Shown here: piece after piece, positions 1-5,843 of the stretch
Numbering within the stretch: position 1 is the first letter of the stretch
Layout: each line of letters starts with the position of its first letter
Assembly (NCBI GenBank): GCA_003164305.1
Contig: PLSZ01000085.1
Span: forward strand, 8,631 to 18,936
DNA: 10,306 nucleotides
DNA from: Acetobacteraceae bacterium
GTDB taxonomy: Bacteria; Pseudomonadota; Alphaproteobacteria; Acetobacterales; Acetobacteraceae
Direction: 5' to 3'
Notes under the pieces: model-generated
Databases searched by the model: none
Told to the model about the DNA's origin: nothing
The model's input: the letters and a program-made list of their open reading frames with translations, nothing else
Program-made: the position numbers and the translations under genes

Positions 1-248
1 TGATGACGACGATGGCGGCGATGCTTGGGGGCGTGCCGCTGATGCTGGGGACCGGCACGGGATCAGAAATCCGCCAGCCTCTGGGCTACGCGATGGTTGG
101 CGGTTTGCTGGTCAGCCAGACGCTGACGCTGTTTACGACGCCGGTGATTTATCTGTATCTGGATCGGTTGTCGCAATGGATTTCGGGTCGGCGTTCGGCG
201 GAGACTGAAACGAAACCGGCGGCCGACGCGCCCGAGGCCGCCGAGTAA
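1..248 (+). CDS. RND multidrug efflux transporter, C-terminal fragment (AcrB/MdtB/MdtC type)
   Basis: This is the last part of an inner-membrane RND proton antiporter, the pump subunit of a tripartite efflux system. The frame is open to the left window edge, so the gene starts outside. The visible 81 residues hold the final two membrane segments of the family: roughly 1-17, with [15 protein letters not shown] sequence, and 30-52, with [20 protein letters not shown]. The motif GSEIRQPLG lies between them. [13 protein letters not shown] followed by LDR is characteristic of AcrB/MdtC-family C-termini. A charged, Ala/Glu-rich cytoplasmic tail (about 61-81) ends the protein. The motif spacing matches MdtB/MdtC slightly better than AcrB, but substrate class cannot be assigned from the tail. 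The stop TAA at 246-248 directly abuts the stop of the convergent minus-strand gene. Confidence 0.93.
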   Translation, partial: MTTMAAMLGGVPLMLGTGTGSEIRQPLGYAMVGGLLVSQTLTLFTTPVIYLYLDRLSQWISGRRSAETETKPAADAPEAAE

Positions 249-755
249 CTACAACCTGTGATTGAAGACGATGTCGTTCGCGGCGACGGTCTCCGGCGGC
301 GTGCTGGCCGGCCCGCGCAGGACCACCGCTTCCGCTTCTCCGACGGAGACTTTCACCGCGACGTCGTTGACGTCTTCAACGCCGTGGATCACCTGCACCC
401 ACAGCGCACCGCCGGACAGAGTGTTGCTCGCCCCATCCCAGCGTAACGCGATGCCGCCGGCGATGCCGTTCAATTGCGCCACCTGAGCGGCGGCGATCGC
501 GGCGGTTTTCGCGTTGCCGGTCGCCGCGTAAACGATCGTGCCGGCATTGGCGGCGATATCGGCCGTCCGCCGCGCGCTGGCGTTCGCGGCGTCCCATTCG
601 GCCGTTTCAAAGCCCAGACCGGTCACGGTCACCATGCCGCCCAGTACCAATGCGAGGACGATGGAGGCCGTGCCGCGCCTGGCGTCGCCGAAGCGCCGTA
701 TGCCGCGAAGGACCGGGATGGCGAAGGGACTGCCGGCATGAATTGGATTGTCCAT
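249..755 (-). CDS. TadG-like single-pass membrane protein, function unknown
   Basis: A 168-residue protein. From the ATG at 755 there is a good ribosome site (AGG seven bases upstream). A longer TTG-started version from 806 (185 aa) is possible but has no clear ribosome site. Residues 18-27 are basic (RGIRRFGDARRG) and residues 29-47 form one hydrophobic helix (TASIVLALVLGGMVTVTGL). The following segment, FETAEWDAANASARRTADIAANAG, is rich in Ala and small residues. This order of short basic leader, hydrophobic helix and then an Arg/Ala-rich 'R..ADIAANAG' stretch resembles the N-terminus of TadE/TadG-like Flp-pilus proteins. The C-terminal half (about 100-150) looks beta-rich. No other tad, flp or cpa gene is in the window, and the protein is shorter than most TadG proteins, so it is an orphan or truncated relative. 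The family assignment is moderate and the function is not known. Confidence 0.6.
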   Translation of the reverse strand: MDNPIHAGSPFAIPVLRGIRRFGDARRGTASIVLALVLGGMVTVTGLGFETAEWDAANASARRTADIAANAGTIVYAATGNAKTAAIAAAQVAQLNGIAGGIALRWDGASNTLSGGALWVQVIHGVEDVNDVAVKVSVGEAEAVVLRGPASTPPETVAANDIVFNHRL

Positions 756-849
756 GAATGCACCTGATTGATCAATTTTTGAACGATATCCGGCAAAAAC
801 TTTCAAGCTGGTTACAACCTGGTTGCGTGACGGTATCCGGGGGCTCAGT
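756..849 (-). promoter_or_regulatory. Gap between epmA and the TadG-like gene, possible promoter
   Basis: Read on the minus strand, this 94-bp gap is clearly more AT-rich than its surroundings. It carries TTGAAA followed 17 bases later by TTCAAA, which could be a weak -35/-10 pair for the downstream TadG-like gene. The heptamer TATCCGG (plus strand) occurs twice, at 787-793 and 834-840. A strong intrinsic terminator for epmA is not visible. The promoter reading is a guess from composition and spacing only. Confidence 0.25.
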
Positions 850-1863
850 TCACGCCAGATCGGCGGGCGGCAGCCACAACACCTGACCGATCCGATCCGC
901 GCCCGAGGCGATCATCGCCAACCGGTCGAACCCCATCGCGATCCCCGCCGATGGCGGCATCCCTTTTGACAGCGCGGCGAGGAAATCTTCGTCCATGTCC
1001 CAGTCCGGACCATACAGCGCGTGCCGCCGCGCGCGGTCGGTGACGAAACGCCGCCGTTGCTCCACCGGATCGGTCAGTTCGACGAACGCGTTCGCCAGTT
1101 CGATGCCGCAGACGAACAATTCAAATCGTTCCGCCACCCTGGGATCGGCCGGATCGCGCCGTGCCAGAGCCGCCTGCGCGGCCGGCCAATGCGTCAGGAA
1201 TGTCGGATGCGCGCGGCCCAGTTGGGGCTCGATACGCTCCAGCAACAGGCGAAAGAACAGATCCTCCCAGGTCTCGTTGTCGCGTAACCGCGCCCCGGCC
1301 TGAGCCGCCAGCGCGGCCGCGTCGCCCTCGGTCGCCAACACATCGGCGCCCACGTAACGATCGAACGCCTCGGCCACGCTCAGCCGTTCCGTCCGCGCGA
1401 GCGATGTCGTCACGCCTCGCACGCTGACCGTGGCTGGCAAAACCTCGCGCAGCAACGCGGTGGTTTCCTCGATCAGGGAGTCCATGCCGGCACCCGGCCG
1501 GTACCATTCCAGCATGGTGAACTCCGGCGCGTGCAGAGCGCTGCCCTCACCGTTGCGCCACACCCGGGCGAACTGGAAAATCGGACCCGCGCCGCCGGCC
1601 AGCAACCGCTTCATGGCGAATTCCGGGCTGGTGTGCAGCCACAGCGGTTCGACCGAGCCGTCGGGATACTCACGGCGCGTCGGGAAAGCGCGCAGATGCA
1701 CTTCCTCGCCCGGGACCGGGACGGCGTACGGCGTTTCGACCTCGACGTAGCCACGCGTGGTGAAGAACGATCGCGTCGCGGCGGTCAGGGCCGCGCGGCG
1801 GCGCAGAAACGGCAGGCGTGCTTCCAGGCTCCGCGGATGCCAGACTGGGGTGGAGGAGGACAT
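850..1863 (-). CDS. epmA: Elongation factor P--(R)-beta-lysine ligase EpmA (GenX/PoxA/YjeA)
   Basis: A class II LysRS paralogue without the anticodon-binding domain. In the known family it activates (R)-beta-lysine with ATP and transfers it to the conserved lysine of elongation factor P in the cytosol. The 337-residue product from ATG 1863 is close to E. coli EpmA (325 aa). Seen: VETPYAVPVPGEEVHL (class II motif 1 region, 42-57), TSPEFAMKRLL (78-88), motif 2 FARVWRNGEGS..H.PEFTMLEWY (98-121), GIELANAFVELTD (253-265), and motif 3 GIAMGFDRLAMI (307-318). Motif 3 has Ala309 where lysyl-tRNA synthetases have Gly, as in E. coli EpmA. The frame extends upstream to 1959, but the added residues are not family-like. 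AGGGAG sits only one base from the ATG, so the ribosome site is unusually close. A weak TTGGCC-N17-TTTATG promoter lies just upstream, which would leave a very short or no leader. The gene is divergent from epmB. Confidence 0.95.
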   Translation of the reverse strand: MSSSTPVWHPRSLEARLPFLRRRAALTAATRSFFTTRGYVEVETPYAVPVPGEEVHLRAFPTRREYPDGSVEPLWLHTSPEFAMKRLLAGGAGPIFQFARVWRNGEGSALHAPEFTMLEWYRPGAGMDSLIEETTALLREVLPATVSVRGVTTSLARTERLSVAEAFDRYVGADVLATEGDAAALAAQAGARLRDNETWEDLFFRLLLERIEPQLGRAHPTFLTHWPAAQAALARRDPADPRVAERFELFVCGIELANAFVELTDPVEQRRRFVTDRARRHALYGPDWDMDEDFLAALSKGMPPSAGIAMGFDRLAMIASGADRIGQVLWLPPADLA

Positions 1864-1992
1864 GCTCCCTGCATAAACCAATGCGTCACGCGCTGGCCAA
1901 TGCGCCGCTCGCCGTGGGTCCGGGACCATCGGCTTGCCATGCGTCGCGCGAAACGCCAATTGGCGATCCAGACGGAGACCCGCTTACCGCCC
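1864..1992. promoter_or_regulatory. Divergent epmA-epmB intergenic region
   Basis: This 129-bp gap must hold the promoters of both epmA (leftward) and epmB (rightward) if neither is read from elsewhere. Toward epmA, TTGGCC and TTTATG are 17 bases apart on the minus strand, a weak sigma70-like pair. The octamer CCAATGCG is repeated 19 bases apart (1878-1885 and 1897-1904). A perfect 12-bp palindrome lies at 1954-1965. No convincing -35/-10 pair was seen for epmB. Promoter assignment is inference from layout. Confidence 0.4.
1954..1965. promoter_or_regulatory. Perfect 12-bp palindrome, possible operator
   Basis: The sequence CGCCAATTGGCG is a perfect dyad located 28 bp before the epmB start, inside the divergent epmA-epmB gap. 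Position and symmetry suit a dimeric repressor or activator site, but no family consensus is recognised. A chance 12-bp palindrome in GC-rich DNA is not excluded. Confidence 0.3.
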
Positions 1993-3030
1993 ATGACCCT
2001 CGCGCGCACCATCCACGACACCAGCGGCCTGATCGACGCCGGTCTGCTCGACCCCGCGGATCGCGCGCCGATCGAGGCGGTCGCCGCGCGCTATGCCATC
2101 GCGGTGACCCCAGCGATGCGCGCCCTGATCGAGGCGCCGGACGATCCGATTGCCCGCCAGTTCATCCCCAGTCCCGACGAACTGATCACCGCGCCGCACG
2201 AGCATCCAGATCCAGTCGGCGATGATAAATTCTCCCCCGTCAAAGGCGTCGTGCACCGTTACCCGGACCGCGCGTTGCTGAAGCCGTTGCTGATCTGCCC
2301 GGTCTACTGCCGCTTCTGCTTCCGCCGCGAACATGTCGGTCCGGACGGCGGCATGCTGACGGAACGGGAGCTGGACACGGCCATCGCCTGGTTCGCCGCG
2401 CACCCCGCGATTCGTGAGGTCATCCTGACCGGCGGCGATCCGTTGATGCTCTCGCCTCGCCGGCTGGAGGCGATCATCGCCCGGTTGTCGGCGATCCCGC
2501 ACATCGAAGTTGTTCGGATCCACACGCGCGTGCCGACAACGGACCCTACCCGCGTGACGGACGATCTGACGCGGGCCCTGACCACGGACCGGCCGCTCTG
2601 GCTGGTCCTGCACGCCAATCACGCGAGCGAACTCACCGCCGCGGCGCGCGGCGCCCTCGCCCATCTGCGCCGCGCGGGGGTTTCGTTGCTCGGCCAGTCC
2701 GTGCTGCTGCGCGGCGTCAATGACAGCCCCGAAGCGCTGGAGGCACTGTTCCGCGCCATGCTCAGCGTGGGGGTCAAGCCCTATTATCTGCATCAGTTGG
2801 ACGCTGCGCCGGGCACCGCTCGGTTCCATGTCCCGATCGCCGAGGGTCAACGTCTGTTGGCCGCGCTGCGCGGCCGCGTGACCGGGCTGGCATGGCCGAC
2901 CTATGTGTTGGATATTCCTGGGGGACACGGAAAAGTGCCGATCGGACCTGTGTTTCTGGAGCCGGACGGATCGGTGCGCGATCCGTCCGGGGTGCAACGA
3001 TCCGTCGCGTCCGTTGGGGAAGTCGGTTGA
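1993..3030 (+). CDS. epmB: EF-P (R)-beta-lysylation protein EpmB, lysine 2,3-aminomutase family
   Basis: A radical-SAM, PLP-dependent aminomutase. In the known family EpmB (YjeK) converts (S)-alpha-lysine to (R)-beta-lysine, the substrate EpmA attaches to EF-P. Seen in the 345 residues: the [4Fe-4S]/SAM motif CPVYCRFCF (Cys102, Cys106, Cys109), TGGDPLML (146-153), VVRIHTRVP (173-181), NQSVLLR-like GQSVLLRGVNDSPE (234-247), PYYLHQLD (263-270), and PGGHGKVP (309-316), whose Lys314 is the expected PLP Schiff-base lysine. Length matches E. coli EpmB (342 aa). It is shorter than catabolic KamA and lacks the C-terminal Cys cluster of clostridial lysine 2,3-aminomutase. The frame is open far upstream (to 1531) because it crosses epmA in antisense. 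ATG 1993 gives the family-like N-terminus but has only a distant GGAG, and ATG 1939 is an alternative. The KamA reading is less likely given the adjacent epmA. Confidence 0.93.
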   Translation: MTLARTIHDTSGLIDAGLLDPADRAPIEAVAARYAIAVTPAMRALIEAPDDPIARQFIPSPDELITAPHEHPDPVGDDKFSPVKGVVHRYPDRALLKPLLICPVYCRFCFRREHVGPDGGMLTERELDTAIAWFAAHPAIREVILTGGDPLMLSPRRLEAIIARLSAIPHIEVVRIHTRVPTTDPTRVTDDLTRALTTDRPLWLVLHANHASELTAAARGALAHLRRAGVSLLGQSVLLRGVNDSPEALEALFRAMLSVGVKPYYLHQLDAAPGTARFHVPIAEGQRLLAALRGRVTGLAWPTYVLDIPGGHGKVPIGPVFLEPDGSVRDPSGVQRSVASVGEVG

Positions 3031-3052
3031 GTTCAGGCAGACGCCGGGGTTT

Positions 3053-3087
3053 CACCCCAGACCCGGACCAGGGCTCTGCCCTGGACC
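3053..3087 (-). repeat. Repeat block, left copy (inverted)
   Basis: Read on the minus strand this block runs GGGTCCAGGGCAGAGCCC then TGGTCCGGGTCTGGGGTG. It aligns along its length, with a few substitutions and single-base gaps, to 3255-3290 on the plus strand, so the two are diverged inverted copies of one unit. It includes the small hairpin at 3068-3084. Confidence 0.6.
3068..3084. repeat. Small stem-loop, 7-bp arms
   Basis: The arms CCAGGGC and GCCCTGG pair perfectly around TCT. It is part of the left repeat block. There is no downstream T-run, so it is not a canonical intrinsic terminator. Confidence 0.7.
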
Positions 3088-3089
3088 CG

Positions 3090-3109
3090 CTAAGGGCGAT
3101 AGCCCTTAG
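3090..3109. repeat. Small stem-loop, 8-bp arms
   Basis: CTAAGGGC and GCCCTTAG pair perfectly around a GATA loop, 59 bases after the epmB stop. No T-run follows. It could stabilise the 3' end of the epmB transcript or simply be a module of the repeat element. Confidence 0.7.
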
Positions 3110-3123
3110 GAACCCGTCCATTG

Positions 3124-3192
3124 GGGGGACTGGCGAGGGGGTGGTGACCGGACCTCGTCGAGGTCCGGTCACCACCCCCTCGCCAGTCCCCC
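3124..3192. repeat. 69-bp palindrome with 34-bp perfect arms
   Basis: Base-by-base pairing around position 3158 shows 3124-3157 to be the exact reverse complement of 3159-3192, with a single central unpaired base. The symmetry breaks at 3123/3193 and then resumes for two more pairs (3121-3122 with 3194-3195). The arms contain GGGGGACTGGCGAGGGGG and GTGGTGACCGGACCTCG. As RNA it would fold into one very stable hairpin, and as DNA it could extrude a cruciform. It lacks a T-tract on either strand, so it is not a textbook rho-independent terminator. Perfect arms this long suggest recent formation or active maintenance. Confidence 0.95.
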
Positions 3193-3214
3193 AAAAGTGA
3201 TAGAGTCCAGAGGG

Positions 3215-3257
3215 CCTCGCCCGGAGCCTGCCCTCGCGCTTGACGCGCGGGGCGAGG
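3215..3257. repeat. Inverted repeat CCTCGCCC / GGGCGAGG
   Basis: Eight-base arms at 3215-3222 and 3250-3257 are perfectly complementary, with a 27-base spacer. They form the right-hand part of the composite repeat and overlap the start of the right repeat block. Confidence 0.5.
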
Positions 3258-3290
3258 TCCAGGGGCAGCCCCCTTGCGGGGTTTGGGGCG
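3255..3290 (+). repeat. Repeat block, right copy
   Basis: It runs AGGTCCAGGGGCAGCCCC then CTTGCGGGGTTTGGGGCG. It is related to the minus-strand reading of 3053-3087, so the central palindrome is flanked by inverted copies of this unit. A compact self-complementary segment (GGGGC-A-GCCCC) lies within it. Confidence 0.6.
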
Positions 3291-3397
3291 GAGCCCTATC
3301 GCCCGCCCAAACCCAACCAATTGGCCCCAACGCGCGCGACGCCCTGTTGACGCCCGGCATGGCTGGCGCGAAGACGCGGGATCGTCTCGAGTGACCC

Positions 3398-4159
3398 ATG
3401 GCCGAATCAGTTCAGGTTGATCTGCTCCCTCTCCCGCACGGGTTCTTCACCCGTCGCGGCGGCGTTTCCTCCGGCCCCTTCGCCAGTCTCAACTGCAGTC
3501 TGTCCAGCCAGGACGAGCGCGCCTCCGTCATGGAAAACCGCGGCCGGGTCGCGGACATGATCGGCGTCGCCCGCGGTTCCCTGGTTGGCTGCACGCAGGT
3601 GCACGGCATTGACGTGGCGCGTGTCGAAACGCCGTGGGAGCCCGGCGCGGGCCCGCGCGCGGATGCCATGGTCACCGATCGGCCGGGTCTGGCGCTTGGC
3701 ATCATCACGGCGGACTGCGCGCCAGTGTTGTTCGCGGACTCGGAGGCCGGGATCGCCGGGGCCGCCCATGCCGGCTGGCGCGGCGCCGTCGCCGGCATCA
3801 TCGAGGCCACCATCACCGCCATGATCTCGCTGGGTGCCCGGCGTGACCGCGTCGTCGCGGCGATCGGCCCGTGCATCGGCCGGGATTCTTACGAAGTCGC
3901 CGCCGATCTGCGGGACGCGGTGCTGGCGAACGGGCCGCACGGCGCGCGGTTTTTCGCGGCCGGCAACCGAGACGCCCGCTGGCAATTCGATTTGCCGGAA
4001 TACTGCGCCGCCCGTCTGCGTGCCGCCGGCGTCGCCGAGGTCACGGTCACCGGCATCGACACGCTGGCCGACGAGAAACGCTTCTTCAGTCACCGCCGCC
4101 GAACTTTGGCGGGGGGTGGACCGATCGGTCATCAGATATCGGTGATCGCCGTTGGTTAG
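3398..4159 (+). CDS. pgeF: Peptidoglycan editing factor PgeF (YfiH/multicopper polyphenol-oxidase-like family)
   Basis: A 253-residue cytosolic member of the YfiH/YlmD (DUF152) family. E. coli YfiH is reported to prevent incorporation of incorrect amino acids into peptidoglycan stem peptides, and relatives have purine-nucleoside phosphorolysis or laccase-like activity. The three metal/catalytic residues are all visible in their usual contexts: His69 in CTQVHG, Cys107 in TADCAPV, and His124 in AHAGWRG. Also seen are the N-terminal GFFTRRGGVSSGPFASLN (15-32), GPCIGRDSYEV (157-167), FDLPEYCAARL (197-207) and the C-terminal FFSHRR (229-234). Length and order match the family. ATG 3398 gives a family-like N-terminus although the ribosome site is weak. 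The gene follows the hairpin repeat and overlaps or abuts the SGNH-like gene, with which it is probably co-transcribed. The biochemical role of this particular homologue is inferred. Confidence 0.93.
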   Translation: MAESVQVDLLPLPHGFFTRRGGVSSGPFASLNCSLSSQDERASVMENRGRVADMIGVARGSLVGCTQVHGIDVARVETPWEPGAGPRADAMVTDRPGLALGIITADCAPVLFADSEAGIAGAAHAGWRGAVAGIIEATITAMISLGARRDRVVAAIGPCIGRDSYEVAADLRDAVLANGPHGARFFAAGNRDARWQFDLPEYCAARLRAAGVAEVTVTGIDTLADEKRFFSHRRRTLAGGGPIGHQISVIAVG

Positions 4160-5006
4160 GACGCCGAACGCCCGCGAGGATCGTCCAACAAACGCGCCTG
4201 ACGCGAACGATCAGCCCGCGGCATTTCCTCGTGGCCGCGCACGCAATCCGGCGGTGGTCCGTGTCTTCGCATTGATCGCCTTACTGACCTTCGGCGCGCC
4301 ATCGTTGACCGCTCACGCCGAGGAAACGCCCTGCCCGATCCCGGATGGCCTCGCGCTGCGCGATATCTCATTGCCGGCGGCGAAAAAAACCGTCGAGGCG
4401 GATCAACCCCTGGTGGTCCTGACCTTCGGGGGCGTGCATCCCGCGGGCGCCGACGCGGATACCCTACGTACTACCTTTCCCGCGGGTACGACCTTTCCCG
4501 CCCGCCTGAACGCCGACCTGACCGCGGCGCTGCCCCAGACAAAAATTTCGGTGGAGAACGAGCCACCGCCGGGCCAGACCTCCGCCGACGTGCCCGCCGT
4601 TTTGCCAGGCCTGATCGCGAAGACCGGGGCCCGCCTGGTGATCTGGGGACCCGGCACGCGGGACGTCGCGGCGCACCTGGACTTTAACGCTTTCGTCGCC
4701 GCGTTGACCGGCGGCATCGACGCGGTGCGGCGCGCCGGAGCCGACCTCATCCTCATGGACACCGTCTTCCTTCCCGCTCCTGGGCGGATGGCGATGGTCG
4801 AGCGCTACCGACAGGCTCTGCTGGACGCCGCGACCGCGAACCACGTGCCATTGCTGCGCCGGCACGACATGATGCGGCGATGGAGCGAGGACGGCACGCT
4901 GAACATGGCCGCGCGCGATCCGGCGGAACGTGAAGCGGTGGCACGCCGGTTATTCTCCTGCGTGGCGCAGGCTCTCGCCAGGCCGATCGCGGCGGCGGTG
5001 CGGTGA
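4152..5006 (+). CDS. Secreted SGNH/GDSL hydrolase-like protein, probable pseudoenzyme
   Basis: The frame gives 284 residues from TTG 4152, which overlaps the pgeF stop and has GGTGA six bases upstream. GTG 4254 would start directly at a clean signal peptide. A hydrophobic segment, VRVFALIALLTFG (36-48), and AHA/EE (cleavage after residue 56) indicate export. The body keeps the layout of bacterial SGNH-fold proteins: VVLTFGGVHPAG at the nucleophile block (87-98), LVIWGPGTRD at block III, GADLILMDTVF as a core strand, and DGTLNM near the C-terminus. The residues that should catalyse differ. The GDS/GSS position reads GGV, the GTN position reads GTR, and the D..H position ends in Asn (DGTLN). 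If this alignment is right the protein is a non-catalytic SGNH relative, perhaps a binder of acyl or glycan groups. Function is unknown and the fold assignment is by motif order only. Confidence 0.7.
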   Translation: MVRTPNAREDRPTNAPDANDQPAAFPRGRARNPAVVRVFALIALLTFGAPSLTAHAEETPCPIPDGLALRDISLPAAKKTVEADQPLVVLTFGGVHPAGADADTLRTTFPAGTTFPARLNADLTAALPQTKISVENEPPPGQTSADVPAVLPGLIAKTGARLVIWGPGTRDVAAHLDFNAFVAALTGGIDAVRRAGADLILMDTVFLPAPGRMAMVERYRQALLDAATANHVPLLRRHDMMRRWSEDGTLNMAARDPAEREAVARRLFSCVAQALARPIAAAVR

Positions 5007-5008
5007 AG

Positions 5009-5842
5009 TCAGCCGCCGTCTTCTTTCCAGCGCAGCATCAGGCGTTCGCTGAGTTTCAATAACGCGTGCAAGCCGGTGGCGATCACCATCAGCACGAACA
5101 GCGCCGCGAACACGCCATCGGTGTCGTATTGGCCGGCGGCGGCCTGGATCAGGTACCCGAGGCCTTTGTTGGACGCCATCATCTCGCCCACGACCGCGCC
5201 AATCAGCGCGTATGGCACCGAGATTTTCATGCCGGTGAAAATCCACAGCAACACGGACGGCAAGATCACCTTGCGAACGATCTGCCAGCGGGAGCCGCCC
5301 ATCAGTCGCAGCACATCGACCAGTTCCTGCTCGACCGCCAGCGTTCCGGCGTATGTGCTGTAAAACACCAGGAAGAACACGACGAACGTGGCCAGCACGA
5401 CCTTCGACAGTAACCCGACTCCGAACCACAAAATGAACAGCGGCGCCAAGGCGATTTTCGGCAGGCTGTTGAAGGCGATGATGAACGGGTCGAGCACCGC
5501 CGCCAGCCGCTTGTTCAACCCCAGCGCCAGCCCGACCGCGACGCCCGAGACGGCGCCGAACACAAATCCCATCAGGGTTTCGGTGAGGGTGATCTGGACG
5601 TGCAACCATAACTCCCCCGTTACGCACCAGTCCCAGAGTTGCGCGCCGATCGCCGAGGGGCTGGAAATCCAGAACGGCTTTATCAATCGCCCACTGACAA
5701 ATTCCCAAACCGCCAACCCCACGATGGTGATGCCGGCACGCCAGGCCAGCACGATCAGGCGTTCCTGGCGCGCCGCGGCGACGAGGTCCGATGCGACCGG
5801 TGCGTCGCGCGCGGGAAGAGAAATCGTTTCGGCCTGGTCCAT
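5009..5842 (-). CDS. ABC transporter permease, NitT/TauT (SsuC/ThiX-like) type
   Basis: The inner-membrane channel subunit of an importer of the nitrate/sulfonate/taurine/thiamine-precursor class, 277 residues with about six hydrophobic helices (near 33-49, 90-108, 121-141, 147-164, 194-218 and 245-262). The coupling loop that contacts the ATPase is clear: VLRLMGGSRWQIVRKVILPS (177-196), a variant of the EAA-x3-G motif. FNSLPKIALAPLFILWFG (124-141) is typical of SsuC/TauC permeases. ATG 5842 is preceded by a GGTGGG ribosome site inside the end of the ATPase gene, with one base between that gene's TGA and this ATG, so the two are translationally coupled. The longer frame to 5944 is just the ATPase gene in another frame. 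Its stop lies two bases from the stop of the convergent SGNH-like gene. Substrate unknown. Confidence 0.92.
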   Translation of the reverse strand: MDQAETISLPARDAPVASDLVAAARQERLIVLAWRAGITIVGLAVWEFVSGRLIKPFWISSPSAIGAQLWDWCVTGELWLHVQITLTETLMGFVFGAVSGVAVGLALGLNKRLAAVLDPFIIAFNSLPKIALAPLFILWFGVGLLSKVVLATFVVFFLVFYSTYAGTLAVEQELVDVLRLMGGSRWQIVRKVILPSVLLWIFTGMKISVPYALIGAVVGEMMASNKGLGYLIQAAAGQYDTDGVFAALFVLMVIATGLHALLKLSERLMLRWKEDGG

Positions 5843-5843
5843 G

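Larger units (their letters stand above)
3031..3397. repeat. Composite GC-rich hairpin repeat, non-coding
   Basis: This 367-bp gap between epmB and pgeF holds no gene I can support. Short open frames run through it on both strands but are Pro/Gly/Arg-rich translations of the repeats. It is built of at least four stem-loops, including a 69-bp palindrome in the middle (listed separately), and a pair of inverted related 35-bp blocks either side of that palindrome (3053-3087 and 3255-3290). The block style (GGTCCAGGG.CAG... followed by GGGGTTTGGGGCG) resembles dispersed intergenic repeats I recall from Acetobacteraceae genomes; that resemblance is from memory. Roughly 3300-3397 has no structure I recognise. 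The element could act as an RNA processing or termination barrier between the two co-directional genes. Confidence 0.7.

Noticed and set aside
1984..2997. 337-codon open frame on the minus strand across epmB
   Set aside because: It is a mirror of epmB, which has clear radical-SAM and PLP motifs; the minus translation is Arg/Gln-rich with no family features.
1993..3030. Catabolic lysine 2,3-aminomutase KamA as the identity of epmB
   Set aside because: The length of 345 residues, lack of the C-terminal Cys cluster and the adjacent epmA favour EpmB, though the PGGHGKVP motif is shared by both.
3124..3195. Rho-independent terminator after epmB
   Set aside because: The stem is ideal but there is no T-run on either strand after it, and it lies about 93 bp past the stop; it is kept as a palindrome rather than a terminator.
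3031..3397. Insertion sequence or CRISPR-like array in the repeat region
   Set aside because: There is no transposase frame, no target duplication seen, and no regularly spaced direct repeats; the repeats are inverted hairpins.
3090..3399. Several short open frames through the epmB-pgeF gap, including one ending at 3394 just before pgeF
   Set aside because: They are translations of the hairpin repeats (Pro/Gly/Arg-rich) with no ribosome site or family similarity.
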